Source of the DNA: HRBIN12 sp964447335 | Lineage (GTDB): Bacteria; Actinomycetota; UBA4738; HRBIN12 | Direction of reading: 5' to 3' | NCBI GenBank assembly: GCA_964447335.1 | Contig: CAYUSA010000023.1 | Coordinates: 1-45,179 of the forward strand | Length of the DNA stretch: 45,179 nucleotides | Part shown: piece after piece, positions 1-7,822 of the stretch | How the letters are laid out: each line of letters opens with the position of its first letter | Numbering within the stretch: the first letter of the stretch is position 1 | Program-made: the position numbers and the translations under genes | Notes under the pieces: generated by a model | Seen by the model: only the letters and a program-made list of their open reading frames with translations | The model's database searches: none | Told to the model about the DNA's origin: nothing

Positions 1-57
1 GGCTTCGTCCCTGTTGTGGGAGGTTCCGATGTCCGGCTTCAACGTGGGCACTACGAC
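1..57. other. Window edge, no gene seen
   Basis: These bases lie downstream of the sepF stop codon. I see no start codon with a ribosome binding site and no hairpin. In related genomes a YggT-family membrane protein gene often follows sepF, but too little is present to say so here. Confidence 0.4.
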
Positions 58-531
58 CTAGAACTGGTTGTAGAACCCGGCGCCGACGATCCGCTCGCGA
101 TCCTCGGCCGAGACCTCCATGTTCGCGGGCGTCAGCAGGTAGACGCGGTTCGCGACCATCTCGATCTTGCCGTCGAGCCCGTAGACGAGCCCGGAGGCGA
201 AGTCCACGAGGCGGCGAGCGATGGTGTCGTCGGTGCTCTGCAGGTTCATGATGACCGGGATGCCGTCCTTGTAGCGGTCGGCGATCTCGCGCGCTTCGTT
301 GAAGCGCTTCGGCTCGGACTTGTGGATCGATGCGGCCGTCGACGCGCGCGACGCGGGGATGGTGCGCACGATGTCCCCGGCGTCCGCCGTCACCTCGCGG
401 ACGGGGTGCGGGCGCTGGAGACTGCGGACCTCGGCCTGCCGTGGCTGCGCGGCGACCTCGTCGAGCTCGTCGAACTCCTCGTCCTCGACCAGCCCGAGAT
501 AGGCCATCGTCTTCTTCCACACGCCTGGCAT
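58..531 (-). CDS. sepF: Cell division protein SepF
   Basis: SepF tethers the FtsZ ring to the membrane and bundles its filaments. The 157-residue protein has the family layout. A short N-terminal amphipathic segment (starting MPGVWKKTMAYLGL) would bind the membrane. An acidic, variable linker follows (about residues 15-65). The conserved C-terminal domain (about 70-157) includes the stretches PVIMNLQ, RRLVDFASGLVYGLDG and RVYLLTP. The ATG at 531 has a clear GGAGGAG ribosome binding site. It is the last gene of the dcw run in this window, 11 bases after yggS, the usual ftsZ-pgeF-yggS-sepF order of Gram-positive bacteria. Identification is secure from motifs and context. Confidence 0.95.
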   Translation of the reverse strand: MPGVWKKTMAYLGLVEDEEFDELDEVAAQPRQAEVRSLQRPHPVREVTADAGDIVRTIPASRASTAASIHKSEPKRFNEAREIADRYKDGIPVIMNLQSTDDTIARRLVDFASGLVYGLDGKIEMVANRVYLLTPANMEVSAEDRERIVGAGFYNQF

Positions 532-542
532 CGCTCCTCCCC

Positions 543-1238
543 TTATCCCGTCGGGATCCGTGCACCGAACAGGGCCGTGCCGATGCGAACCATCGTAGCG
601 CCTTCCTCGATGGCAACCTCGTAGTCCAGCGACATTCCCATCGAAAGTTCGACCGCCTCGCGATGCCGCTCGACGAGCCGTTCCCGCAGCTCACGGAGCC
701 GTGCGAAGTACGGACGACCGCCCTCGGCGGTCGCGGTGACCGGCGGGATCGTCATGAGCCCCAGGAGCGAGAGCCCCGGGGAAGCCGCCACGTCCTCGCA
801 GGCCGCGAGCGCCTCCTCGGGCGAGACGCCGACGCGCGAGTCCGTGAAGTCGACCTCGACGAGGGTCGGGAGGCGGCGCCCGGCCTCCGCCGAGCGCCGC
901 GCGAGCCTCGCGAGGGCCTTGCCCGGCACGGCCGTCTCGACGATGTCGGCGAGCTCGGCGACGCGATGGGCGCTGTGGCTCTGCAGCGTGCCGATGAAGT
1001 GCCACGTCGCGCCGGGCACCGCGTCGCGCTTGGAGCGCAGCTCCTGCACGTAGTTCTCACCGAAGTCGCGGACGCCGGCCTCGCGCACCCAGCCGAGCGC
1101 CTCGGCCTCGACGGTCTTGCCGGCGGCGACGATCCGAACCTCACCCGGGTCGCGGCCCACGCGGGCGCACGCCCGTTCGATCCCCGCCCGGATCCGGGTG
1201 AGGTTCCCGAGCACGAGGTCCCGTGAGCGCGGGCTCAT
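543..1238 (-). CDS. yggS: YggS/PLPBP family pyridoxal-phosphate homeostasis protein
   Basis: This family binds pyridoxal 5'-phosphate on a single TIM-barrel domain and buffers vitamin B6; no catalytic reaction is firmly known. The 231 residues are full length. The cofactor lysine is expected at K41 in the stretch IVAAGKTVEAE. Other family stretches are FGENYVQE, WHFIGTLQ, LMTIPP and the C-terminal LSMGMSLDYEVAI with VRIGTALFG. It sits between pgeF (23 bases upstream) and sepF (11 bases downstream), its standard place. No good ribosome binding site precedes the ATG at 1238. A TATCGT hexamer 11 bases before it could be an internal promoter, but that is weak. Confidence 0.93.
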   Translation of the reverse strand: MSPRSRDLVLGNLTRIRAGIERACARVGRDPGEVRIVAAGKTVEAEALGWVREAGVRDFGENYVQELRSKRDAVPGATWHFIGTLQSHSAHRVAELADIVETAVPGKALARLARRSAEAGRRLPTLVEVDFTDSRVGVSPEEALAACEDVAASPGLSLLGLMTIPPVTATAEGGRPYFARLRELRERLVERHREAVELSMGMSLDYEVAIEEGATMVRIGTALFGARIPTG

Positions 1239-1261
1239 CAGTGCTCAGAACGATACAGGAG

Positions 1262-2131
1262 TCATATCTCGTTGACAGGTGGCACATGGATCTCGCCCGC
1301 GAGGCGCATGGCGAGCGCGAGGTGCCGACCGGTCGTCCCGTCCCGGCGGAAGGAGAACAGCCGCCGCTCCTCGCACGCGGTGCACAGGCCCGTGTCCTCG
1401 ACCCGACGGATGCCCTCGGAGCGCAGGATGGCCCGTCCCGTCGCGACGAGGTCCAGGTACCGACGGCCGCCGCGCCGCTCCGTGACCGCACCGGCGGGCG
1501 AGCCTGCGGCGACCGCGAGGGCAACGTCCTCCCCGACCTCGTAGTGACACGGGCCGATGGTCGGACCGATCGCGACGCGCACCTCGCGACGCTCCGGGAA
1601 CAAGGAGGCGCCGCGCTGCAGCACACTGGCCGCGAGGCCTCGCCATCCCGCGTGCACGAGGGCTACCCGCCCGCTCCGCGGATGCGCCATCACGGCGATC
1701 ACGCAGTCGGCGCTGAAGGCGCCGAGACCGATCCCCACCGACGTCGTGTGCGTCCCGTCGACGTCCGCAAGGAGGTCCGCCGGACCGAGGAAGCCGTCGG
1801 CCGCGCGCTTCTCACCGACCGCCACGACCTTCGTGCCGTGCACCAGCCCGGGGACGCAGAAGCGCTCGACGCCGAAGGCCGACGCGACGAGCCGACGGTT
1901 GCGCTCGACGAGCGCGGGATCGTCGCCCACGGTGTAGGAGCCGTTGAGCGAGGAGAAGCGGTCGGCGCTCGCGCCGCCGGTCCGTTCGAGGAACACCGCG
2001 AGGAACCCATCGCGCTCGAGGGCCGAAGCCACGAGCCCGACCACGCCGCCGCCGAGATCACGCCGTTCGAACCCGCCCATGGCGCTCGATGGTCCCAGAC
2101 GACGCCGACCGAGGCCGCGGAACCCGGACAT
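1262..2131 (-). CDS. pgeF: PgeF/YlmD family (laccase-domain) peptidoglycan editing factor or purine nucleoside phosphorylase
   Basis: Members of this family have been described as purine nucleoside phosphorylases or oxidases acting in the cytoplasm, and in Escherichia coli as a factor that removes wrongly built peptidoglycan precursors. The expected metal ligands are present: the histidine in LVHGT, the cysteine in FSADC and the histidine in HAGWRG. The stretches VGDDPALVERNR and IGPCHYEVG also match. The segment around SLNGSYTVGDD is less typical than the usual SLNLG..HVGDD. The start is uncertain: neither the ATG at 2131 nor the next in-frame ATG at 2080 has a ribosome binding site. A 99-base gap containing a hairpin separates it from ftsZ, so it may be expressed at a lower level. 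Confidence 0.88.
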   Translation of the reverse strand: MSGFRGLGRRRLGPSSAMGGFERRDLGGGVVGLVASALERDGFLAVFLERTGGASADRFSSLNGSYTVGDDPALVERNRRLVASAFGVERFCVPGLVHGTKVVAVGEKRAADGFLGPADLLADVDGTHTTSVGIGLGAFSADCVIAVMAHPRSGRVALVHAGWRGLAASVLQRGASLFPERREVRVAIGPTIGPCHYEVGEDVALAVAAGSPAGAVTERRGGRRYLDLVATGRAILRSEGIRRVEDTGLCTACEERRLFSFRRDGTTGRHLALAMRLAGEIHVPPVNEI

Positions 2132-2155
2132 GGAGATGGGGGCGGGGAGATGGTC

Positions 2156-2180
2156 CAGAGGCGGGGGAAGGTCGCCTCTG
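2156..2180 (-). terminator. Hairpin between ftsZ and pgeF
   Basis: Two perfect 8-base arms (CAGAGGCG and CGCCTCTG) flank a 9-base loop in the 99-base gap after the ftsZ stop codon. No T run follows, so it may be a weak terminator, an attenuator or an RNA-processing site instead. Confidence 0.35.
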
Positions 2181-2230
2181 ACCCGTTCGTCCCCGCCCCC
2201 ACGACCGGATGCCGCGTGGGCGGCCGAGCC

Positions 2231-3433
2231 CTAGCTCTTCAGGAAGTCCGGGATGTCCAGGTCCTCCTCGGCGTCGAAGGACACGGTCTCGGGAGCCGGG
2301 CGGAAGATCTCGTCCTCCTCATCGACGAGGATCGACGGCATCGGGGCCTGTGTCTCCTCGAACTCGTCGCGCTCGCGCGCGCCGACGGCGACCGGCACCG
2401 GCTCGCCGACCGGCTGGAGCGAGGGAGACGGCTCCTCGAGGAGGCGCGAGAGACGGCTCTCGAACTGCGCCGTGCTCGGCGACACGAGGAGCTTGTCGAA
2501 CCCGGCGGCGATCACCGTGACGCGGACCTCCTCGCCGAGGGCATCGTCGACGACGGCCCCGAAGATGATGTTCGCGTCCGGATGCGCAACGCGGGTGATC
2601 GCGTCGGCCGCGCGATTCACCTCGTGGAGCGACAGGTCCATCGGGCCGGCGATCGACAGCAGGACACCGCGGGCGCCCTCGATCGAGGACTCCAGGAGCG
2701 GCGAGCTGATCGCACTCTTCGCGGCCTCCTCGGCGCGGTCCTCGCCCGAGCCGTGCCCGATGCCCATGAGCGCCGAGCCGGCCCCGGTCATCACCGCGCG
2801 AACGTCGGCGAAGTCGAGGTTGATGAGGCCAGGCGTCGTGATGAGCGATGTGATGCCGTCCACGCCCTGGAACAGCACCTGGTCGGCCATGCGGAATGCG
2901 TCCAGCATCGGCGTGTTCGGGTCGGACACCTGCAGCAGCCGGTCGTTCGGCACCACGATCAGGGTGTCCACGGCCTTCTTCAGGTCGGTGATCCCGACGT
3001 CGGCCTGCGTGGCACGCATGCGGCCCTCGAACCCGAACGGCCGGGTCACGACGCCGATCGTGAGCGCGCCGAGGTTCCGCGCGATCTCGGCGACGATGGG
3101 CGCGCCACCGGTCCCCGTGCCGCCGCCCTCTCCGGCGGTGACGAAGACCATGTCGGCGCCCTTGAGGATCTCCTCGATCTCATCGGCGTGCTCGTCGGCC
3201 GCCCGACGCCCGACGTCGGAGTCCGAGCCCGCGCCGAGACCCCGGGTCGTCTCCCGCCCGATGTCGAGTTTCACCTCGGCGTCGGACATGAGCAGGGTCT
3301 GCGCGTCCGTGTTGATCGCGATGAACTCCACGCCGCGCAGGCCGCCCTCGATCATCCGGTTGACGGCATTCACGCCGCCCCCGCCGATCCCGACGACCTT
3401 GATGACGGCGAGGTAGTTCGAAGGAGAATCCAT
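2231..3433 (-). CDS. ftsZ: Cell division GTPase FtsZ
   Basis: FtsZ is the tubulin-like GTPase that forms the division ring. The order of parts is normal: a short N-terminal tail, GTP-binding loop IGGGGVNAVNRM, the tubulin signature GGGTGTGGAP at about residue 103, the T7 loop with NLDFADVRAVMT, a C-terminal polymerisation domain, a variable acidic linker, and the conserved tail DIPDFLKS that binds partners such as SepF and FtsA-like proteins. The signature has glycine where most family members have alanine (GTGTGAAP). Length is about 400 residues, as expected. The GTG at 3436 and ATG at 3433 are adjacent; GGAGG lies 5 and 8 bases before them. I chose the ATG. Unlike the genes upstream, ftsZ is separated by 214 bases from ftsQ and has its own promoter. 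Confidence 0.97.
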   Translation of the reverse strand: MDSPSNYLAVIKVVGIGGGGVNAVNRMIEGGLRGVEFIAINTDAQTLLMSDAEVKLDIGRETTRGLGAGSDSDVGRRAADEHADEIEEILKGADMVFVTAGEGGGTGTGGAPIVAEIARNLGALTIGVVTRPFGFEGRMRATQADVGITDLKKAVDTLIVVPNDRLLQVSDPNTPMLDAFRMADQVLFQGVDGITSLITTPGLINLDFADVRAVMTGAGSALMGIGHGSGEDRAEEAAKSAISSPLLESSIEGARGVLLSIAGPMDLSLHEVNRAADAITRVAHPDANIIFGAVVDDALGEEVRVTVIAAGFDKLLVSPSTAQFESRLSRLLEEPSPSLQPVGEPVPVAVGARERDEFEETQAPMPSILVDEEDEIFRPAPETVSFDAEEDLDIPDFLKS

Positions 3434-3558
3434 CACCGTGTCCTCCGATCCCCGGGTCGGTTGCCCCCGGTCTACCTGGGGAAACGCCGCTCGTGTCTCC
3501 CAAACCTGAACCTCAACTACAACGTGATTGTTATATCTATCTACACTGAACCTTCGCC

Positions 3559-3587
3559 ACAGTACTATCGAAGGCCTGGCCCGTCAA
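3559..3587 (-). promoter_or_regulatory. Predicted ftsZ promoter
   Basis: On the minus strand TTGACG (3587-3582) and TACTGT (3564-3559) are separated by exactly 17 bases, a good sigma-70-type match. The transcript would have a leader of about 120 bases running through an AT-rich stretch (3500-3550) with an 8-base direct repeat, CTGAACCT on the plus strand, at 3506 and 3546. Confidence 0.6.
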
Positions 3588-3647
3588 TGGTTCTCAGGGC
3601 AAGGTGAAACCCTCCGATGCGGTCCGACGCTGACCGTTCGGACGCGA

Positions 3648-4388
3648 TCAGGAGACGGGGATCACCGCGGGCGCGGTCGGGGCGGTGACGTCGATCGAGC
3701 GCACCCGCTCCCCCATCTGCTCCGCCCACGCGAGGACATCGACCAGAGCACGCGCTTTCTGGTCCAACGACCGCGCCGAGCCGAAGGAGACCCGCACCCC
3801 GTCCTTCAGGACGAGGGACAGACCCTTCACCGGGTCGAGCTCGACCCGGTGCACCCGCTCGAGGATCGCCGGCTCCAGCGACCCGAGGGCGCGGGCGGCC
3901 CCCTGCAGATCGACCTGCTCGACACCCGCCACCCACGAGGGCGGCGTCACGATGATCGCAAGGCCGCGCGTCCGCGTTGCGACGCCGAGCACCGTTCCGT
4001 CCCCGGCAACCAAGAGCGGGCCCGCGCCGCGGTCCATCGTCGCGACGGGTGTCCGCTCGACGATCGTCACGTGGACCGTCCACGGGAGGGAGACCTCCAC
4101 CTCAGCTCGAGCGACCCATGGGTCCTGCTCGAGCCGGGCCCGTGCTGCGCCCTCGTCGAGCCAGATGGCGTTCGAGCGGGTCGTCACGCCGGCGAGGCGG
4201 ACGACCTCGGCCCTCGACAGGTGGACGTTGCCCCCCACGTCGACGCTCCGGACGTGGAACATGCCGGTGCGCGTCAGCGCGAGGCCGCCCAGCGCGAGCA
4301 CGACGGCAGCACCCGCCGTCACCAGCGGGCGCCAGATCCGGCCGAGCAACCGCGTCACCTCAGAGCGGAACACGGTCGAAATGGCCAA
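3648..4388 (-). CDS. ftsQ: Cell division protein FtsQ (DivIB type)
   Basis: FtsQ is a bitopic membrane protein that links the FtsL-containing complex to the septal synthase FtsW-FtsI. The 246-residue protein has a short cytoplasmic N-terminus, one transmembrane helix (about residues 23-41), then a POTRA domain (RSVDVGGNVHLSRAEVV onwards, about 45-115) and the FtsQ beta domain (TPVATMDRG to the end). The predicted start is a TTG at 4388 overlapping murB by 29 bases. It is preferred because AGGTG lies about 7 bases before it, while the in-frame GTG codons at 4373 and 4358 have no ribosome binding site. Gene order murB-ftsQ-ftsZ supports the call. Confidence 0.9.
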   Translation of the reverse strand: MAISTVFRSEVTRLLGRIWRPLVTAGAAVVLALGGLALTRTGMFHVRSVDVGGNVHLSRAEVVRLAGVTTRSNAIWLDEGAARARLEQDPWVARAEVEVSLPWTVHVTIVERTPVATMDRGAGPLLVAGDGTVLGVATRTRGLAIIVTPPSWVAGVEQVDLQGAARALGSLEPAILERVHRVELDPVKGLSLVLKDGVRVSFGSARSLDQKARALVDVLAWAEQMGERVRSIDVTAPTAPAVIPVS

Positions 4389-5292
4389 CGAGATGCACCT
4401 CCGTCTGCAGATGGATGCCGAAGCGGGCCGCCACGCGCTCCTGGACGGACCGGATGAGGTCGACGACGTCGGCGGCGCGCGTGCCCTCCGACGTCACGAT
4501 GAAGTTCGCGTGCTTGCTGGAGACCGTCGCGCCCCCGACCGCCCTTGCCTTCAGGCCGGCCTCGTCCACGAGCCGGGCGGCGAAGTCCCCGGGCGGGTTC
4601 TTGAAGACGCTCCCGCAGTTGGGCTCAGCCAGGGGCTGGTGCTCACGCCGCCACTCGCGCACCTCGTCCATACGGGCGCGGATCTCGCTCGGATCGCCCG
4701 GCGCAAGACGCACGACGGCGCTCGTCACGACGCCGTCCGGCGGCAGATCCGAGTGACGGTACGCGAAACCGGCGTCCTGCGCGCTCACGACCACGGACTC
4801 GGCGCACCCGAGCACGAAGACCGCGACCGTCTCCACGGAGTCGGCGAGCTCGGCGCCGTGCGCGCCGGCGTTCATCCGGACCGCGCCGCCGAACGAGGCC
4901 GGGATGGCCGCGCTCCACTCGAGGCCGCTGAGGCCATGGGTGAGCGCCACGCCGGCGAGCGCCGGGAGCGGCATCGCGCCCCCGGCCGTGATGCGGTCCC
5001 CCTCGCGCGCCGCCCACCGGTATCCCTTGCCGAGGCGGAGCACGAGCCCCTCGAACCCCCGGTCGGAGACCAGGATGTTGGAGCCCTTGCCGATCACGAC
5101 GACCGGGATCCCCGTCTCGCCGATCGCATCGGCGGCCGCCGCGAGATCCTGGTCCGACTCGGGCTCAAGGAACAGCGCGGCCGAACCGCCGATCCGCAAC
5201 GTAGTCAGCAGGGCCATCGGGAACCCGGCGCGGACCCGCACGCCGCAGCGGGCGCGCAGGATCTCCTCGGCCCGCGCGAGATCGCCGCTCAC
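4360..5292 (-). CDS. murB: UDP-N-acetylenolpyruvoylglucosamine reductase MurB
   Basis: MurB uses FAD and NADPH to reduce the enolpyruvyl group and form UDP-N-acetylmuramate in the cytoplasm. FAD-binding stretches GKGSNILVSDRGF and SAAIPASFGGAVRMNAGAHG are clear. The catalytic serine lies in PNCGSVFKNP, and the final glutamate in LQTEVHLVG. About 310 residues, normal for the family. The open frame extends further upstream, but those codons lie inside murC. I place the start at the GTG at 5292, which forms a GTGA overlap with the murC stop codon. It follows murC, the usual order in Actinomycetota and Firmicutes-type dcw clusters. Confidence 0.95.
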   Translation of the reverse strand: MSGDLARAEEILRARCGVRVRAGFPMALLTTLRIGGSAALFLEPESDQDLAAAADAIGETGIPVVVIGKGSNILVSDRGFEGLVLRLGKGYRWAAREGDRITAGGAMPLPALAGVALTHGLSGLEWSAAIPASFGGAVRMNAGAHGAELADSVETVAVFVLGCAESVVVSAQDAGFAYRHSDLPPDGVVTSAVVRLAPGDPSEIRARMDEVREWRREHQPLAEPNCGSVFKNPPGDFAARLVDEAGLKARAVGGATVSSKHANFIVTSEGTRAADVVDLIRSVQERVAARFGIHLQTEVHLVGHFDRVPL

Positions 5293-6713
5293 GCCGACTC
5301 CCGGATCGCCTCGAGGGCGGCGTCGCCCAGCATCCACACGTCGCCGCAGCCCATCGTGACGACGAGGTCGCCTTCGCGGACCTCACGCTCGAGGAAACGG
5401 ACGACGTCGCCCCGGTGGGGCAGGTAGACGACGCGCTTCCCCGGTGCCGCCAGGCCGATGCCGTCGACGACGAGCTTGCCGGTGACGCCGGGGATCGGGT
5501 CCTGCGCGGCCCCGTACACGTCCGTGACCACGATCACGTCGGCCTCGACGAGGCTGGCGCCGAGCTCGCGCCACAGCGCCTGGGTCCGTGAGTAGCGGTG
5601 CGGCTGGAACACGGCGACGAGCCGTCGCGGCCCCGTCCGCCGTGCGACGCCGAGCGTCACCGCGAGCTCCGTCGGCACGTGCCCGTAGTCGTCGAAGAAA
5701 TCCGCGCCGCGGACCGACCCGCGATGCTCGAAGCGTCGATGCACACCGGTGAACGACCCGAGCGCCTCCGCGGCGACCGAGGGCTCCACCCCCACGATCT
5801 TGGTCGCCGCGATCGCCGCCGTCGCGTTGCGCAGCATGTGGGCGCCGTCCACGCCGAGCGCGATCTCCACGTGCTCGTCGCCGACCCGCACGCTGCCCGT
5901 GGCGCCGCCGGGTCCCTCGGACGAGATCGTGAGGCGGGCCGAGGCCTCCTCGGCGGTGCCGTACCACGAGACGTCCGAACCCGCGTCCCGGACCGAGCGC
6001 ACGGCTCCTTCGTCGTCGGCGCACGCAACGACCTGGCGGCATCCCCGCGCGAAGGCGGCGAACGCAGACTCGATCTCCTCGCGGCCGCCCTTGTAGAAGT
6101 CCACGTGATCGACCTCGACGTTCGTCACGATGCCGACCTCGGGGCGCAGCAGCAGGAACGAGCCATCGCTCTCGTCGGCCTCGGCGACGAACAGGTCGCC
6201 CGACCCGGATCGCGCGCCGCTCCCGCTCTCGTTCGGCTCCCCGCCGACGAGGTACGTCGGGTCGGCGCCGGCGCGCTCGAGGATCAGGCCCACCATCGAG
6301 GTCGTCGTCGTCTTGCCGTGCGTCCCGGCCACCGCGATCGCGCGCGCGTCGCCGGCGATCGCCGCGAGTCCCTGCGCCCGCGCCCACACCGGGAGTCCGC
6401 GGCGACGCGCCTCGGCGAGCTCGGCGTTGCGCTCGGCGATCGCGCTCGAGATCACGACGGCGTCGGGGTCACCGAGCTGCCCGGCCGCATGTCCCACGTG
6501 GACCTCGGCGCCGAGACCCTCGAGCTCGCGCAGGCCCTTCGAGTCCTTCATGTCCGAGCCGCTGACGCCGATCCCTCGCGCCAGGAACAGCTTCGCGAGG
6601 TTCCGCATCCCGGCGCCCCCGATGCCGACCAGGTGCAGACGTCGGACGGGCGCGAGGTCCGGCACATCGAGCGTCGGGATGCTTCCGGGCGGCGGCACGT
6701 ACGGGACCGTCAC
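5289..6713 (-). CDS. murC: UDP-N-acetylmuramate--L-alanine ligase MurC
   Basis: MurC adds L-alanine to UDP-N-acetylmuramate with ATP, the first amino acid of the stem peptide. The 474 residues show the three Mur ligase domains: an N-terminal Rossmann part starting LHLVGIGGAGM (residue 27), the ATP loop AGTHGKTTTT at 129-138 with NVEVDHVDFY downstream, and a C-terminal domain with FDDYGHVPTEL and FQPHRYSRT. The usual DYGHHPTE has valine for the second histidine here. The start is the GTG at 6713, overlapping the murG stop as GTGA. Identification is secure. Confidence 0.96.
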   Translation of the reverse strand: MTVPYVPPPGSIPTLDVPDLAPVRRLHLVGIGGAGMRNLAKLFLARGIGVSGSDMKDSKGLRELEGLGAEVHVGHAAGQLGDPDAVVISSAIAERNAELAEARRRGLPVWARAQGLAAIAGDARAIAVAGTHGKTTTTSMVGLILERAGADPTYLVGGEPNESGSGARSGSGDLFVAEADESDGSFLLLRPEVGIVTNVEVDHVDFYKGGREEIESAFAAFARGCRQVVACADDEGAVRSVRDAGSDVSWYGTAEEASARLTISSEGPGGATGSVRVGDEHVEIALGVDGAHMLRNATAAIAATKIVGVEPSVAAEALGSFTGVHRRFEHRGSVRGADFFDDYGHVPTELAVTLGVARRTGPRRLVAVFQPHRYSRTQALWRELGASLVEADVIVVTDVYGAAQDPIPGVTGKLVVDGIGLAAPGKRVVYLPHRGDVVRFLEREVREGDLVVTMGCGDVWMLGDAALEAIRESA

Positions 6714-7822
6714 CGGGATCCCCCGGCGGCGACCACGACGGCCGCGAGCGCCTCGGCGGCGTCGGGACGGGACCAGGACCGTGCCCCCTGCGCCATCGAC
6801 GCGAGCGTCGCGGAGTCATCGAGCAGACCCGCGATACGAGACGCGAGGGCGGCGCCGTCGAGCTCGTGGTCCGCGATCACCATCGCACCGCCGGCGCGCT
6901 CGAGCGCATGGGCGTTCGCGTCCTGGTGATGACCGGTCGCGTGCGGGTAGGGCACGAGGATCGACGGCAGACCGCAGACCGCGACCTCGGCGCACGTCGT
7001 GGCGCCCGCCCTCGCGACGACCAGATCGGCCACGGCGTACGCGAGCTCCATCCGGTCCAAGAACCCCCGGACCCGGACCCGGACCTGCCCGCCGAGGCCG
7101 CCGAGCCGTCCGCGGACGTCCTCCTCGTGCGAGGCGCCGGCGAGCACGAGCACCTGCAGGTCGTCACGATCCCGGAGGCGGCTCAGCGCGTCGAGCGTGG
7201 CCATGTTCACGTGCAGGGCGCCCTGGCTGCCACCGAAGACCACGACGGTGCGCCGCCCGGGCTCGAGGTCCAGCTCCGCGTGCGCCTGCGTCGCGAGCGC
7301 CTCGCGCGTCTGTGTCACGGCAAGGATCTCCTCGCGGACGGGGTTGCCCGTCACGACGGTTCGGACCCGAGCCGGCAGTCTCGTGGCGGCCTCGGCGAAG
7401 GTGAGCGCGACGGTGGTGGCGCGCCGGGAGAGCATCCGGTTCGCGAGCCCGGGCAGCGCGTTCTGCTCGTGCAGGACGAGCGGTCGCTTCGCGCGCGCCG
7501 CGGCGAGTCCGATCGGAACGCTCACGTAGCCGCCCATCCCGACGACGACCTCGGCGCCCTCGACGAGCGGTGCGCAGCGCGACACAGAGCGCAGGGCGGC
7601 GAACGGGGCCGAGAGGGTACGGAAGGAGAGCTCGCGCCGGAGCGGCCGCGCGTCCACCGCATCGAAGGTGAACCCGGCCGCCGGCACCAGGGTCGCCTCC
7701 TGCCCGCTCGATGTGCCGGCGAAGCGGACGTCGGCGCCGTGGTCCTCGACGAGCCGGCGGGCGAGCGCGAGCGCGGGGAACACGTGGCCGGCGGTGCCGC
7801 CGCCCGCGACGAGCACCCTCAC
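6710..7822 (-). CDS. murG: UDP-N-acetylglucosamine transferase MurG
   Basis: MurG transfers GlcNAc to lipid I on the inner face of the membrane, giving lipid II. It is a GT-B fold enzyme of 370 residues. The N-terminal domain begins VRVLVAGGGTAGHVFPAL and includes HEQNALPGLANR; the C-terminal domain has VVFGGSQGA, VARAGATTCAEV and PYPHATGHHQDANA for the donor nucleotide. The start is the GTG at 7822, overlapping the ftsW stop codon as GTGA. The open frame continues far upstream, but only as antisense to the ftsW frame. It lies between ftsW and murC, the standard order. Confidence 0.96.
   Translation of the reverse strand: MRVLVAGGGTAGHVFPALALARRLVEDHGADVRFAGTSSGQEATLVPAAGFTFDAVDARPLRRELSFRTLSAPFAALRSVSRCAPLVEGAEVVVGMGGYVSVPIGLAAARAKRPLVLHEQNALPGLANRMLSRRATTVALTFAEAATRLPARVRTVVTGNPVREEILAVTQTREALATQAHAELDLEPGRRTVVVFGGSQGALHVNMATLDALSRLRDRDDLQVLVLAGASHEEDVRGRLGGLGGQVRVRVRGFLDRMELAYAVADLVVARAGATTCAEVAVCGLPSILVPYPHATGHHQDANAHALERAGGAMVIADHELDGAALASRIAGLLDDSATLASMAQGARSWSRPDAAEALAAVVVAAGGSR

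Noticed and set aside
1223..3607. Long open frame on the plus strand, about 790 codons
   Set aside because: It runs antisense to pgeF and ftsZ, both of which have clear family motifs. Long antisense frames are expected in DNA this rich in GC. Its protein has no recognisable motif.
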